Assembly: GCA_013176395.1 (NCBI GenBank)
Contig: JABMLP010000002.1
Coordinates: forward strand, 434,001-498,000
Length of the DNA stretch: 64,000 nucleotides
Direction: 5' to 3'
Source of the DNA: Venturia oleaginea
Lineage: Eukaryota; Ascomycota; Dothideomycetes; Venturiales; Venturiaceae
Below the pieces are notes generated by a model. It worked only from the letters and a program-made list of their open reading frames with translations, made no database searches and was not told the origin of the DNA. A program made the translations under genes and the position numbers. Positions 20,477 through 31,998 of the stretch are shown one piece after another. Position 1 is the first letter of the stretch; every line of letters begins with the position of its first letter.

Positions 20477-22667
20477 GTTGAGAGCGCTAGATATGGCAGC
20501 CTTACTCTTTTTTCATCGGGTATTCCTCTTTCTTTGAGCCCCAAAAAGTCAAGATATACTGAAAGGTGTCTAGCAATATTTCGGTGCCATTTTTTTCCCT
20601 AGGGGTTTATCGGACTCGATCTCGCACTGGATGACTTCAGGATGAAAGAGATACTCACGAGTGGACGTGGAGAGGGGCTTGGACGCTTGGGAAGTACCTT
20701 GCTGGAGCCAGTTTATACGACAGATTTCTCTGGCTCCGTAATCTCGCTTATACGATCTAAAATGTTCGCGAGGCTTTCCTGATTCGGGTCGTCGTTCCTA
20801 ACCACGAGTAGAGTTGGGCAAGGCTGATGAAAGATTTACACAGCATGAGGAAAGAAAATCTATGAAAGTATTTACGAATCTCCGACCTTCTTTCTTTCTT
20901 TTCTCTCTGTTTGCGCCCTCGCTAACTTCCTATTCTACTGCTCCATTTCTTCGTACTACTCAACTAAATCGACTTAAACCCACATCTTCTACAGTCATGG
21001 AGCGTATACTCTCTGGGTGACACACAATAGTCTGCTCGCACTTGCCTCCAACAGATTGAGCCTTGCAAACATCAAAGTTTGATTGCTTGGACGAAGTATC
21101 CTGGGCAACGCCCTTGGGGAAATTTGTCTGGGGGCAAGCACCATCGCTGCCGCTGCATGGGCCGCCAGCGGTACAGACGGGGAGGGTGTTGGCCTTCGAA
21201 GGGCGATGCCGTCTTTTGGCGACCTCGTTGACGACGCGGTTGTGTGCGGGAGCGAGAAGTGATCGCGAGAATATGAAATCGATAGAGTGGTAGTGATAGG
21301 GCAATTCCAGGAGAAAAATGTGCGGACGGAAAAGACAGGATATCTTGGTGCTTCGATTATTTGGTCAGATGTTAGGCGTAGAGTCCATCTAATCTGGTTG
21401 GAGGGGAAATGAGCAGTGAGTAAGTTTGTTAATATCTACAATGAAGAGCCTACCCGGGAAAAGACCGATTGTTGAGTTGATAGGGACTGATGAGTGATGT
21501 GGGCGATTGATATGGAGCTGGAGCGAGGCTACATGGCCAGACAAGGCGATTAAGCTACGACGAAGCTGAAACTCATTCGCTATATTTTCAAAGTTAGTGG
21601 GTGGGGTTCACGTCCAATCTGAATGCGTTTTTCGTTGTGAGGTGGATGTGGAGCCCGATTGGAAGGCCATTAACGTGGTAGAAGAGGGACTGTGAGCCAA
21701 TCTTGGTTATCAAGAATGCCTGCCAAAAACTGATCAATATCGAATTAGAGTCAAAGGTGAGAAATCGAGTCGAGGTAGCTCTTCGTCGAGACGATCTTCC
21801 GCTTAATCATGTGGGATATTGACACCATTGCCCGGTGGTACGCTTCTCGACTTGAAAAATGTCAGAGGACACCTGTGCTCGGCCTTTCTTCCACACCCAT
21901 AGTGTTTTCAAGCAATGAATGTGATAGTTTTTGCAAAGGCGGATGAAGACGGAATGGAATTGTTGATGCACGCTCAACATTTTGTTGAATATAGGCGTGT
22001 TTGCCTTTGTTCAAGTCGCTGTGAAACGGTGGTATGTAGGAGTCCGGAGTGTAGTAGGACAAGAAAAACACTTTGTGAGGACAGGCTAGCTCCACAGAGG
22101 CCTCTGGCAGGGCAACGGTAATCACTGGCACATCGTAAAATGGTCGAGTTGAAGAAGGCCATTTACAAGAATTGCGTCTCCCACACACTCTCACTCCCAT
22201 ACAAACACCAACTTTGCAATACCCGCACCGCTAGCATTCCACCGGCCAAATTCTGCTGAGGTAAGATTACGTGCCGTGTATTCTTCGTGGGCTTCTGGTG
22301 TTCAAGAAACGCGAAAAATAAGTGGGTCTGCTGGCACTGGCACTTACCTCAGCTTCTCAACTCGAACCCAAAACAAACTCACTTTTCTTCCACTTCCACT
22401 TCCACAACCACCACGCCATCTCCAGCTGTCCCTTCCTCACCAATTGTCATTTTTAATACAGGCAAGCGTGCCCAACCTGTACTCTACAGCTCCCACCGCC
22501 GCCGTTACCCACCGCACCTCGACTACTTCCATTAACCGCGACATTGGTACATGGCATACTAGCTAAACAGTACCCTATCGCCCTTCACCTCGTCTCTACA
22601 CGCGAACACCCTCTTCAACACTTCCAGTACCCCACACATCGCTGTCGACAGCTTAAACCTCTTCAAA
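20477..22667. other. 2.2-kb region, mostly empty
   Basis: Apart from the possible Cys-rich frame at 20960-21304, no gene is supported. The segment 22340-22660 is rich in C, T and A and is probably the promoter and leader of the cyclin gene. Confidence 0.5.
20960..21304 (-). CDS. possible cysteine-rich small protein (incomplete model)
   Basis: This open frame has compact cysteine spacing: VCTAGGPCSGSDGAC, then FDVCKAQSVGGKCEQTIVC, seven Cys in about 55 residues. A dibasic AKRR site lies upstream, which is the pattern of secreted fungal proteins cut by a Kex2-type protease. Codon choice in this part (many C-ending codons) resembles real genes here. However, no ATG starts the frame (it opens at a TTG), no signal peptide exon was found upstream, and the 3' end after HPES may run into an intron. 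I do not recognise a family. It could be a decayed gene or a chance frame. Confidence 0.3.
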   Translation of the reverse strand: MPYHYHSIDFIFSRSLLAPAHNRVVNEVAKRRHRPSKANTLPVCTAGGPCSGSDGACPQTNFPKGVAQDTSSKQSNFDVCKAQSVGGKCEQTIVCHPESIRSMTVEDVGLSRFS

Positions 22668-24362
22668 ATGCCTCCTGTAAGTTCGTCCCACAACAAAACA
22701 ACATTGCCACTACGCGACCACGTCCCAATCCCAATCCATACTGCACCAACCATGACCCTTTCTAACTCAATCCAACAGAAGGTGACCTCGAGAAAGGTCT
22801 CAAACGAGAACGATGAGAATGCTGCCACCACGACGCGGGTGACGCGTGCCAAAGCTGCCGCGCTTGAGACGGATGCTCCCAAGGATATCACCAAGAAGAC
22901 TTTGCAACGCAGCAAATCTACTACGGCCGCCAATGCCGCGGGCAAGAAGCGCGCCGCTCTTGGAGACGTCTCCAACGTTACAAAGCATGATGGACTTGGT
23001 GAGAAGGATGGAAAGACGGGCAAGAAGACGACGTCAACAAAGACTGGCTTCGTGTCAAAGACTGCTCAAGCAACTGGTCCCACCGGTGTACAGAAGCTCA
23101 GTCGCAGCCAGTCGACGCGTTCCATCTTGGGACCAAAGGACAAGAACAACTCTGTGTCATCCGAACTCAAGCGACCTCTCAGCGGATCCGGCATCACTGG
23201 TCCGGCTAAGAAGAAGCGGGATACTGGTTCGTCAACCAAGTCGATTGCTGAAGAGGAGGAGTCTATCGAAAACATTGCGCCCAATGGACAGACCTTAGTC
23301 GTTGAGAGCAAGAAGACCACCGTGACGAAGGAGATTCGTACGGAGCCCATCCAAGCCCCCATCTCAACTACTCCAAAAGAAGAGCTGCCTGTTGACTGGC
23401 AGGACTTAGATGCTGAAGACATCGACGACCCGTTGATGGTGTCCGAGTACGTCCACGAGATTTTCGAGTACCTTGGAGAGCTCGAGATCAAGACGATGGC
23501 CAACCCAAGCTACATGGACAATCAGACGGAACTTGAATGGAAGATGCGTGGAATCTTGGTCGATTGGTTATTGGAAGTCCACACGCGTTTCCGTCTTCTG
23601 CCGGAAACTCTCTTTCTCGCCGTCAACATCATTGATCGCTTCCTCACTGCCAAGGTCGTCCAGCTTGATCGGCTCCAGCTCGTTGGCGTCACCGCCATGT
23701 TCATCGCCTCCAAGTACGAGGAGGTTTTGTCACCGCATGTTCAGAATTTCCGACACGTCGCTGACGATGGCTTCACCGAGGAGGAGATCCTCAGCGCCGA
23801 GCGATTTGTTTTGCAGGCTTTGAATTACGATCTCAGCTACCCCAACCCAATGAACTTCCTTCGTCGCATTTCCAAGGCCGACAACTACGATGTTCAGACG
23901 CGTACACTTGGCAAGTACCTGCTCGAGATCAGCTGCCTCGACCATCGCTTCTTGGAATACCCTCCAAGCCATGTCGCCGCTTGCTCCATGTTCCTTGCGC
24001 GCCTCGTCCTTGACCGTGGTGAATGGGTATGTTGCATGCATTTAACTCTCATAAACATTGACTAACATTTGTAGGACGCAACTCTGGCTCACTACGCCGG
24101 CTACACAGAAGAGGAGATTGAACCTGTCCTCCTTCTCATGATCGATTATCTCTACGGCCCAGTGCAACATGACGCGTTCTTTAAGAAGTACGCCAGCAAG
24201 AAGTTTCTCAAGGGTATGTCATTGTTTCAGCATCATGCTGACCAAAACTAACGCGCTGCAGCTTCTATGGTTGTCCGCGCATGGGTCAAGCTACACGGCC
24301 CCGGATATCTCAGCGGTCTCCCTCGATCACACCCATTGAGCTTGAAGAACAAGCCACGATGA
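22668..24362 (+). CDS. G2/mitotic-specific B-type cyclin
   Basis: The regulatory partner of CDK1, driving entry into mitosis (NimE/Cdc13 type). The protein has 498 residues. Exons are 22668-22676 (MPP only), 22779-24026, 24075-24213 and 24262-24362. The N-terminus has a canonical destruction box RAALGDVSN for APC/C-mediated degradation. It is followed by a Lys/Ser/Thr-rich disordered region with several SQ and SP-type sites. The cyclin N domain spans about residues 230-355 (YVHEIFEYLGELE, MRGILVDWLLEVHTRFRLLPETL) and the C-terminal cyclin fold about 357-480. The three-codon first exon is why a naive frame starts in the intron. The C-terminus is HPLSLKNKPR. Confidence 0.95.
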
Positions 24363-25219
24363 GCGTGTCGCCCAACATCAACTTCCGTCCCAAGCATGTT
24401 CACGCCCTTGCGCATTCTTCCTCCGAATGCTGACCAAATGTTTTATCTTTACTCATACACCGGCGTTTTTTGGCGTACGGGACTTACATCGTGTCCTCGT
24501 CTGTTTCTCATACTTCCCTTTCTCACGATTCTGCTGGTTAGCACGCTGGCCTGGACAATGTTCGACAGATGTGTCCTGCAGAAAGTCACGATGCATATTG
24601 GAGTGCTTTAATGGCTTGAACGGGAACGAGCGCTCGCTGAGCCTTGACGATATGGCAGGTGTTAGAACGGGCAAAGCTTTTTCAATACGTTCTTTGGTAC
24701 TGTACAGTCTTGAATTGCGTGAGCGCGCGGTTGTTTACAATTCTGGCGTTTTGGCGAGCGGGCATGGGATTGCGTGTATTTGCATAGTTGTTGTTGTTGT
24801 TTTCGTTGTTGTTTATGCTAGTACTTCTGCTCCTTTCCAATGGGTTTGGATGGAACTGTGGATAGCTACCATGGCAATGAAAGGATTTTATTCCATCTTG
24901 TTTTATGAAATGAAGACGCCCTCGCCATCTGAAACTACGCACCTTTCGTCTCGTCTTGTCTGAGATTGTACAACGCCCTTATCATCTCATTTCTGTCACC
25001 TGCATGACTTGATAATTTTCTTTCCCACGTCGCGTAAAACTGGCAAGATAGACGCGTCGCGAGGCCATTAATTTACACCCCACCTACACTACCACCCTCA
25101 CCACCGAAAAGTACGCGATTCCAGAACTTTTTGCCATCGTCGCCAAACTAAAATCTTCAATTGCAGCACCACAACCCTCAATAGCTTCCGCCACATGCAT
25201 CGCACATGGTCGTTCCTCA
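24363..25219. other. intergenic region between cyclin and cupin-type gene
   Basis: 3' flank of the cyclin, then 5' flank of the next gene. A short GTT-rich simple stretch occurs at about 24786-24812. No gene is supported. Confidence 0.5.
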
Positions 25220-27427
25220 ATGCCCCTCCCCCGCCCTCTCCCCTTCCGCCTCAGCTTTAGACCCCTACCCGGGACCAAAAAATCCGCCGTCCGCCAACCG
25301 GATCATTTCAAGTGGAAGTTTGTCAAGAGTGAACGGCCGGTTCTATTGGAGAGAGGACAGTTTAAGGATGAGATTGGTGCTGTGGGGAGGTGGTTTAATC
25401 GGATTAAGGAGGGGCTCGAGGGGGATGAGGATGCGAAGAGTGGGTTGAAGGAGCCGAGGGAGATGGCGGTTGAGATGGAGGCGGAGTCTAAGGGAGGAGA
25501 GGTGATGACGGGGTCGGATAAGAAAGTGGTTAAGAAGAAGGAATTGATGAAGGAAACGTTGGTTAGGAAGGCGGCGGCGATTAGGGAGCAGAATGCGATT
25601 AAGATGGAGAACGCTATGAGGGAGCTTGGGATGGAAGATGGGGAGGGAGATACTAGCGTTGCTGAGGGGAGTGGGGAGAAGGGGAAGAAGGTGCAAGGGC
25701 AAGAGGCGGGGAATGAGGACGATTACGACCACAATAAGTTCAGGAAGGTGAGGCAACCTTCTGGACACAAGCAAAAAATTGGTTCGAAGATGGTCCTTAG
25801 CCTAAAAACTGAATGGCTTGCAAAAGCTAAAGAGGTGGATGAGGCGTATTGGGAGCCATTTGGTGATAAAATTGTTCCTCTGGAAAAGGTCACACGAATA
25901 CCCAATGGAGAGGGGGAAGGCAAAGATGCTGTCAAGTTTGAACGGTTCGATGCACCGCTGTTTGTCTTTTTGGCTTGGAACAACAGGAAATTGCAAAACC
26001 CTGGGACATACCAACCGAACATCGATTTGTATTTGGCACAGTACTCGCTCAGTGATCTACCGAAAGAGTTGCGGGAGGACCTACCATTACCTAGTCTGAT
26101 TAAGGAAGCTGGACAGGGCGTGGTGGCCAATAGTTTGTGGATGGGTGTTCCACCTACTGATACTCCATTGCATAAAGACCCGAATCCAAATTTTTTTGTG
26201 CAGTTGGCGGGACGCAAGAAGATTCGCATGATCAGACCTGATGATGGAAATCAGTCCTACGTGGTCATCCGAAATATTGTTACGGAGGAGACGGGGGCAG
26301 AGCCTGTTGGTTTTAGGTTTGAAGGTGGCACTTTTGGGGGGCTGGGAGGATCCAAGATGAGGTCCAACATGAGGGGGGAGGAGATGATGAGTGGGCTGGA
26401 GAGGAAACTTTTGGATTCTATGATCTGGGGAGATGATCATGGGGTTTGGTCGTGGAAAAGGGATCAGAAGATTGCCAAATGGTATAAGAAGGGACCAAAC
26501 AACTTCGTGGTTGATGTGAGCGAGGAAAATGACAGCGACACAAGTGAAGAAGCCGATATCAAGGATGAAGCCAGCAGTGCTGAAGAAGCAAGCGCCAGCG
26601 ACGAAGCCAACGCGAACGGAAATGGCAACACCAATAAGGAGAAGGGGACATCTGATGGAGAGGACCATCCATCCAGCGACAGTATCTTGCCACTCTTCAA
26701 AGGCCTCGAAACAGAACTAGGACCAGGAGATGGCTGCTACATCCCTGCCGGCTGGTGGCACAGTGTCCGCGGCATTCCCGAAACACCTCTCGGCATCAAC
26801 GCCAGCGTAAACTGGTGGTTCCATCCTGGCAAAGCCAAGAAATCGATCCGGGAGGAGAGAAAGAGGCTTTACGGAGACCAATCCGCATTGCATGAGGAGG
26901 AGAGGGAGAGACTACGACAAGACAATGAAGATGAAGATGAAGACCAGTACGGAAATCCTTTTTCGAGAAAGGGCCGGGAAGATTTCAACGGGAGAACACG
27001 GCCACAGCCGAAACGGCATTCCAATGACCGGTCCGATGAGAGGAAAAAGTCCAAGCGGATGATCAACGATGTGCTGAGAAAAGGTTGGGTATGCCAACCT
27101 TGGGATAGATCTGTCACCGGAAAACTTGTTTCGAGAGGTACTGAGGCGTCTCTCGCACCCGACGGGAAAGTCAAGAGAATCACGACGCCAGGACACAATG
27201 AACGGACGGGTGGTGAGAAGAAAACGTATTGGTCGAATGTTAGAGATGCAATGCCCGAGAACGAACTACTCATTCGTAAGCATGGTGTTCTTAGGGACGA
27301 TAGACGGTATTGGGCGAGTGGCGTTGGGGAGCATAAGCCTTTTCAAGAGACGGTTCCTATTCGGAAGTTTGCTGCCAAGGATGGGAAAGTTAGGATGATA
27401 AAGGGTGACTATGAAGGCTCGAACTGA
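25220..27427 (+). CDS. JmjC/cupin_8-type protein, probable Fe(II)/2-oxoglutarate dioxygenase
   Basis: An intronless frame of 735 residues. The double-stranded beta-helix core is marked by LWMGVPPTDTPLHKDPNPNFFVQLAG (about residues 305-330), which gives the H-x-D metal ligands as HKD, and by DGCYIPAGWWHSVRG (about 500-515), which gives the distal His. This pattern is that of cupin_8/JmjC-like hydroxylases. An acidic insert rich in Glu, Asp, Asn and Ala (about 430-485) splits the core. The N-terminus (MPLPRPLPFRLSFRPLPG) is Arg/Pro-rich and could target mitochondria. A coiled, charged segment follows at about 60-190. The C-terminal 180 residues are basic and hydrophilic. The substrate is unknown. 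The upstream frame stays open without an ATG, so the start could move if an upstream exon exists. Confidence 0.75.
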   Translation: MPLPRPLPFRLSFRPLPGTKKSAVRQPDHFKWKFVKSERPVLLERGQFKDEIGAVGRWFNRIKEGLEGDEDAKSGLKEPREMAVEMEAESKGGEVMTGSDKKVVKKKELMKETLVRKAAAIREQNAIKMENAMRELGMEDGEGDTSVAEGSGEKGKKVQGQEAGNEDDYDHNKFRKVRQPSGHKQKIGSKMVLSLKTEWLAKAKEVDEAYWEPFGDKIVPLEKVTRIPNGEGEGKDAVKFERFDAPLFVFLAWNNRKLQNPGTYQPNIDLYLAQYSLSDLPKELREDLPLPSLIKEAGQGVVANSLWMGVPPTDTPLHKDPNPNFFVQLAGRKKIRMIRPDDGNQSYVVIRNIVTEETGAEPVGFRFEGGTFGGLGGSKMRSNMRGEEMMSGLERKLLDSMIWGDDHGVWSWKRDQKIAKWYKKGPNNFVVDVSEENDSDTSEEADIKDEASSAEEASASDEANANGNGNTNKEKGTSDGEDHPSSDSILPLFKGLETELGPGDGCYIPAGWWHSVRGIPETPLGINASVNWWFHPGKAKKSIREERKRLYGDQSALHEEERERLRQDNEDEDEDQYGNPFSRKGREDFNGRTRPQPKRHSNDRSDERKKSKRMINDVLRKGWVCQPWDRSVTGKLVSRGTEASLAPDGKVKRITTPGHNERTGGEKKTYWSNVRDAMPENELLIRKHGVLRDDRRYWASGVGEHKPFQETVPIRKFAAKDGKVRMIKGDYEGSN

Positions 27428-28494
27428 TACATTTGTAGTAATGGGTTTTTGGCCTTTTCAAACGCTGGAGAGCTATGGGACTTTCTTGTTTGTGGGATTG
27501 GGTGATGTATTTATATGTGTGTGGAATGAATCAAGGACATCTCTCTCTATTAGTATTCTCTCAACGTCGATGTGGGAATGATTCGGATTGTGACTGCAAG
27601 GGCAAAGATACTGCTTGCTATATGAAAATTCCACAATCTAAGCTCTACGCTCTTAAGATCCTTGACATGTACGAAAAGGTTTAATCAGATCTCCCCGCTC
27701 GGCTCCTCCTTTCTTGACAAACTTTCGCGTAATGAACGAACTACCTTGTTGTATATCTTCATCTAATTTCTACTCCGTCGACTCCCGAATCCCTACAGAA
27801 AGTCCAACACTACTTCAAAACATCCGATTTCACACCACCCATTCTCCCCAAAATATCGCCACGAGAATTCATAACCGAAAAAGAAAGAAAGAAAAAAGAG
27901 TCTTGGTTGTTGTTGTGGATATATACTCTTCATCACCTATATATTCCGAAAGAAGTAAAACGGTAAAACCATAGATTGCTATCAGCATTGGGACGATGGA
28001 ATACGCCGTATCTTATCTATATCTCATCGTAAAAGGAAAGATTACTTATCTTTTTGAAGAATTTATCGTGTCCTGTTGGATGGTTGGAAGAAAGTGTATA
28101 ACGTAAGATAGGTTATTCAGATATTCCATGGTAGCTTGAGGATTCCTTCATTTTGAGGATTCCTCACTTGACAGGCTGGAGACGGGGACTATTAGGTATT
28201 TGGGGATTCTTTGGGTTGAACTTGGGGGCGGGAAAACTGCTGTTGGGTTCATTGGTTGTTATCGGATATGGTAAGATACAAAGCAGTCTACTAGGGTTTC
28301 AAAGAACAGCAACAAAATTCTTCTGGTTTTCATTTTTTTACGGCTAGGAAGAAGCATATCAAGGCTACCTATCTCCATGATGTAAATCCCTGTGATTTTG
28401 AGAACTGAAAAACCTCCTGTGTCGAAGCGAGATTTGTTCACATACATGTGAGCAACATAGCAGTGACATTCCTCGTCCTAATCACAGTCTTCCA
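27428..28494. other. convergent intergenic region, 1.07 kb
   Basis: Shared 3' region of the cupin-type gene and TSC10. AT-rich in parts. No gene or repeat is supported. Confidence 0.5.
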
Positions 28495-29685
28495 CTATTG
28501 TTTAGTGGCTCCCTCCATAACCCCGTTTTTCTTCCCATACTGATAGACTTTACTCTCCATATCCGGTCCAACAAACAACCAAGCAATAGCCATAACCCAC
28601 GAGAACAACATATCCCGAACACCCCACAGACCATTTCTGGGACTTCCTCCCAGTGTACTCGCACGTATGGCATGACTCAAGAATTGTGTCGTGATCATGT
28701 AATCGCCTCTCTCCAATGCTTTTACGCTGCCAATGGCGACTTCGTCTTCATTGGAAATGGGATCGTCTGCTTCGAGGATGTGTGTGACGGGGTGTTTTGT
28801 CTTATTTTCTTCTATATTGCCGGGGCTTGCGATTGTACCGGGGAGGACTATATGGATTTTTGTTTCGGGGTGGTTGTAGAGGGGTGAGGTGGGATGAAGG
28901 CGGGAGCCGTTGTAGAGGTTTAGTTCTGAGCGAAGTGTATCTGCTAGAGATCTTATGGCGGCTTTTGAAGGCGAGTAAGGACCGTAACCTGCTATACCGA
29001 CAAACGCTGCGACGGAGGAGGTCATGATGAAATGCCTTGGTAGTTGTGTCTTTGTTTCAGAGGGAGGAGTGGCTTTTGCTTTGGGCTTGAGCCAGGAATT
29101 CAGGACTGTGTGGGCTAGGTAGCATGTTGACCAGTAGTTTACTTCCATGTGCATGCGGTGAGATTCGAGTGGTGAGTCTAGGAATAGCGCTGGCCAGCGC
29201 GACTCCGACGCAGGACCATACTATGTCTGGGGTTTGGCCGTTGTTCCATGCTGTTACTTCGGCTAGGACTCGTTCGTTCTCGGAGGCAGAGGAGAGGTCA
29301 GCGCTGATGGCGTGGAAGCGTTGGGTTGAAGGCGATTTAGCGGCGGCCTGTACATGAATTAGGTTTTGATCTTGAAAGCTGGAGGGTAGAGGTACAGATA
29401 TGTATGCGATCGCACCATCTAGCTTCTTCTGATCGCGAGCTACGATTATGATATTGGCACCCTTTGACGCAAGAAGCTTTGCAACTCCCCTTCCCATGCC
29501 TTGCGAGGCACCTGTGAGAAGGACCGTCTGCTCATTTTGTTAATAATGTTCTTGTACCGTCTTTGGGATTTGATACATACTCGGCCTTCAACCACGAACT
29601 GGTTCTTTGAGAACAACCCCATAATGACCAGGATAATTGGAATCGCGAGGATTAAGGAGAGGTAGTAGGGAGAAGACAACTCCAT
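28495..29685 (-). CDS. TSC10: 3-ketodihydrosphingosine reductase, with an apparent frameshift
   Basis: An ER-membrane short-chain dehydrogenase for the second step of sphingolipid synthesis (3-ketosphinganine to dihydrosphingosine, NADPH-dependent). Exons on the minus strand are 29685-29581, 29527-29396 and 29347-28495. An N-terminal membrane segment (YYLSLILAIPIILVIMGLF) precedes the nucleotide-binding motif TVLLTGASQGMGRG. The catalytic Ser region is FIMTSSVAAFVGIAG, and YGPYSPSKAA holds the YxxxK. A hydrophobic segment near the C-terminus (LFSWVMAIAWLFVG) completes the fold. Exon lengths sum to 3n+1: after CVGVA near 29200 the frame must slip by one base to continue as PALFLDSPLESHRMHMEVNYW. 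The slip lies inside the palindrome GCGCTGGCCAGCGC. Everything else is intact, so a sequence error is as likely as a real mutation. Confidence 0.88.
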
Positions 29686-30148
29686 TGACGGCGAGTCTTC
29701 CCAGAAAGAGATATGAAATGATGTGGGCGTCCAAATTAATGGCTGCTTACATCGCGTCAAGGCGTCGTTGGAGAGTTCTTCCGAAACCACTACTCGTGGG
29801 ACTGACACACCTTTTCACCATCACATACACGAAATATACTCGAATCTTCGTGATAGCGTGTCAACTATGTTGTCCGTCCGAATGTTGGAGTACTTTACAC
29901 CAGGGGTTAATGATGCAACTCTAGCTTCAAATGCATTGGAGGCGGGGAAGAGAATCGGAGTTGGTAATCAACGTTTACAAAACATGTCGCAATAGTTGGA
30001 GCTCTCACGCATTTGATGGATGTTCAATCGACCATATGATTCAAGCATTTCACTCTCCTTGCACTCCAAGATCTTCATAATTCAATTCTCAAATCTCCAG
30101 CTCCAATTTCTTCTTCAACGCCTATTTTAAGTCCATTCACACTTGACC
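29686..30148. promoter_or_regulatory. divergent promoter between TSC10 and an SDR gene
   Basis: A 463-bp stretch between two divergent start codons. No specific regulatory motif was recognised. Open frames here look non-coding. Confidence 0.5.
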
Positions 30149-30979
30149 ATGTCCTCAAAATTGATAGCAATTGTAGCCGGCGTGGGCGCAGGAACAGGAG
30201 CAGCAGTAGCCCGTCGATTCGCAAAAGCATACCCAGTCGTCCTCCTAGCTCGAACACCAGAAAGCTACACAGATCTCGCCAAAGAAATCAACAGTTCCGG
30301 TGGAAAAGCAATTGGTATCAGCACTGATGTAGCAGACGCAAAGAGCGTGGACAACGCACTGAAGGACATCAAGAAGGAATTTGGTGAAGATGTGAAGGCT
30401 GCTGTATGTTTCTCCAACATTTGATTCTAGTTTGGAATCTATCTACAGTAGAATATATACTGATATGAAGTACTACAGGCCGCCATCTTCAATGCATCAG
30501 GCCGTTTCATCCGCAAACCCTTCCTCGAACTAAGCGAAGAAGAATTCTTGGCTGGCCTCGACGTCTCAGCCAGAGGCGCCTTCCTCTTCTCCCGCGCTGT
30601 CCTCCCTCTCCTCATCTCCACCTTCAAAGCCTCACCCGCCGCAGAATTCCCACCAACACTCATCTTCACCGGCGCCACCGCAAGCGTAAAAGCAAACGCC
30701 CTCATGTCCTCCTTCAACACGGGTAAATATGCTCTTCGTGCCCTCTCTTCTTCTCTGGCAAAAGAATTTGGACCGCAGGGTGTGCATGTTAGTCATGCTA
30801 TTATTGATGGGGTCATTGATATTCCGAGGACGAAGGAGTGGTTGAAGGATCATCCTGCTGGTGCTGAGGCGAAGATTAGTGCCCAAGGGATTGCGGATAG
30901 TTATTGGTATTTGCATAGTCAGCCGAGGAGTACATTTACTTGGGAATTGGATATTAGGCCGTTTGTTGAGAGGTGGTAG
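30149..30979 (+). CDS. short-chain dehydrogenase/reductase family protein
   Basis: The protein has 251 residues. Exons are 30149-30403 and 30479-30979. The N-terminal Rossmann motif is GVGAGTGAAVARRFA, a variant of TGxxxGxG. It is followed by VVLLARTPESYTDLA and an Asp-containing TDVADA segment, then NASGRFI in the NAG position. The usual catalytic YxxxK appears to be replaced: the aligned segment reads NTGKYALRALSSSLAKEFG, with FNTGK in place of YxxxK, so the catalytic Tyr seems to be Phe. This feature is seen in a sub-branch of atypical fungal SDRs. The substrate is unknown. It is divergent from TSC10, also an SDR fold, but the sequences are not close. Confidence 0.85.
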
Positions 30980-31998
30980 ATGGTTGGTTGGTGCAGTTGA
31001 TGGCAAGTGGTTGCTGGTGATCGTCGAGGTCTGTGGGATCCTTTCGTGCAACTCTCGATCATCGTGTTAATTATGCTCTATACATAGTCCTTGCTATATC
31101 TAGTGGTCAGGGACAACATTGTAAAGAATTTAAGTTGCAATGGGGTTATGTTATAAGGAACAGAGCTCATTAAGAGTTACACGAGATCTTTAGCTTCCAC
31201 CCAGATTGTTTTCGATGTAGTAAACATCGAAAATCTTCACCATTTACCTTAGCTACCAGGCAAGGTTTAGTTCGTGACCTCGACGACTAGTCTAAGCCAC
31301 GGACGATACTTGGGAGTTGCTTGGGTCAAACTGGTTCGAACTTGAGGGCCAGGATGTTTGTTATGTTTGCTTGAGATTCCGAGGTTGTGTCCGTAGTGGC
31401 TGGGCGACGTGGTTCTAGTTACCGCTGGTTATTGCCATGTATGTCCCGACAGTAGAAGGTATTTTATTTATCTTCATATCGGCCCATGGAAACAAAATTT
31501 ACAGTCTCTATCATTGTTATTACATGGAGTGTGAAGTTAGATGTTTCTCACCATCAAACCGCTCTCCTCATCGTGCATGATCGGAGCTCAGTCTGCATGG
31601 CGAGATAAGCCGTGAAGCCTTTGTATTCCTTCTCCGCTATTCGTTTAACTTCAAGCAACCATATGGAAGAGGATGATGAGTTGATATTTATAGCGGGTTC
31701 GGGTCATTCAACGTCACTAAGCCACAAACCTGACAACCCCAGGAGACAAGCCCGAAACAGGGCTGGGAGACTTTTGGGACAGATTGGACAATCATTGGTA
31801 TCTGCGAACGTAGTCCTCGTTTGCTGATGGTCCTAGCCCGCACAAAAATATGTCCACAACGCGCCGAACGTCGAAATTTGTTGAGAAGTGCCAGGTTAGC
31901 TTTTCATTCGTGTCGCCATTGAATACATCCGGCGTATCGCACCCGAAGAACCCAAATTCAATGATCATAAACTCCATAAGCAAGCGACCTTATGCCAT
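30980..31998. other. convergent intergenic region, 1.0 kb
   Basis: Shared 3' region of the SDR gene and RPL26. No gene or repeat is supported. Confidence 0.5.

Noticed and set aside
28495..30979. TSC10 and the SDR gene as a metabolic gene cluster
   Set aside because: Two divergent SDR-fold genes alone, one apparently lacking the catalytic Tyr, with no further pathway genes nearby; not enough for a cluster.
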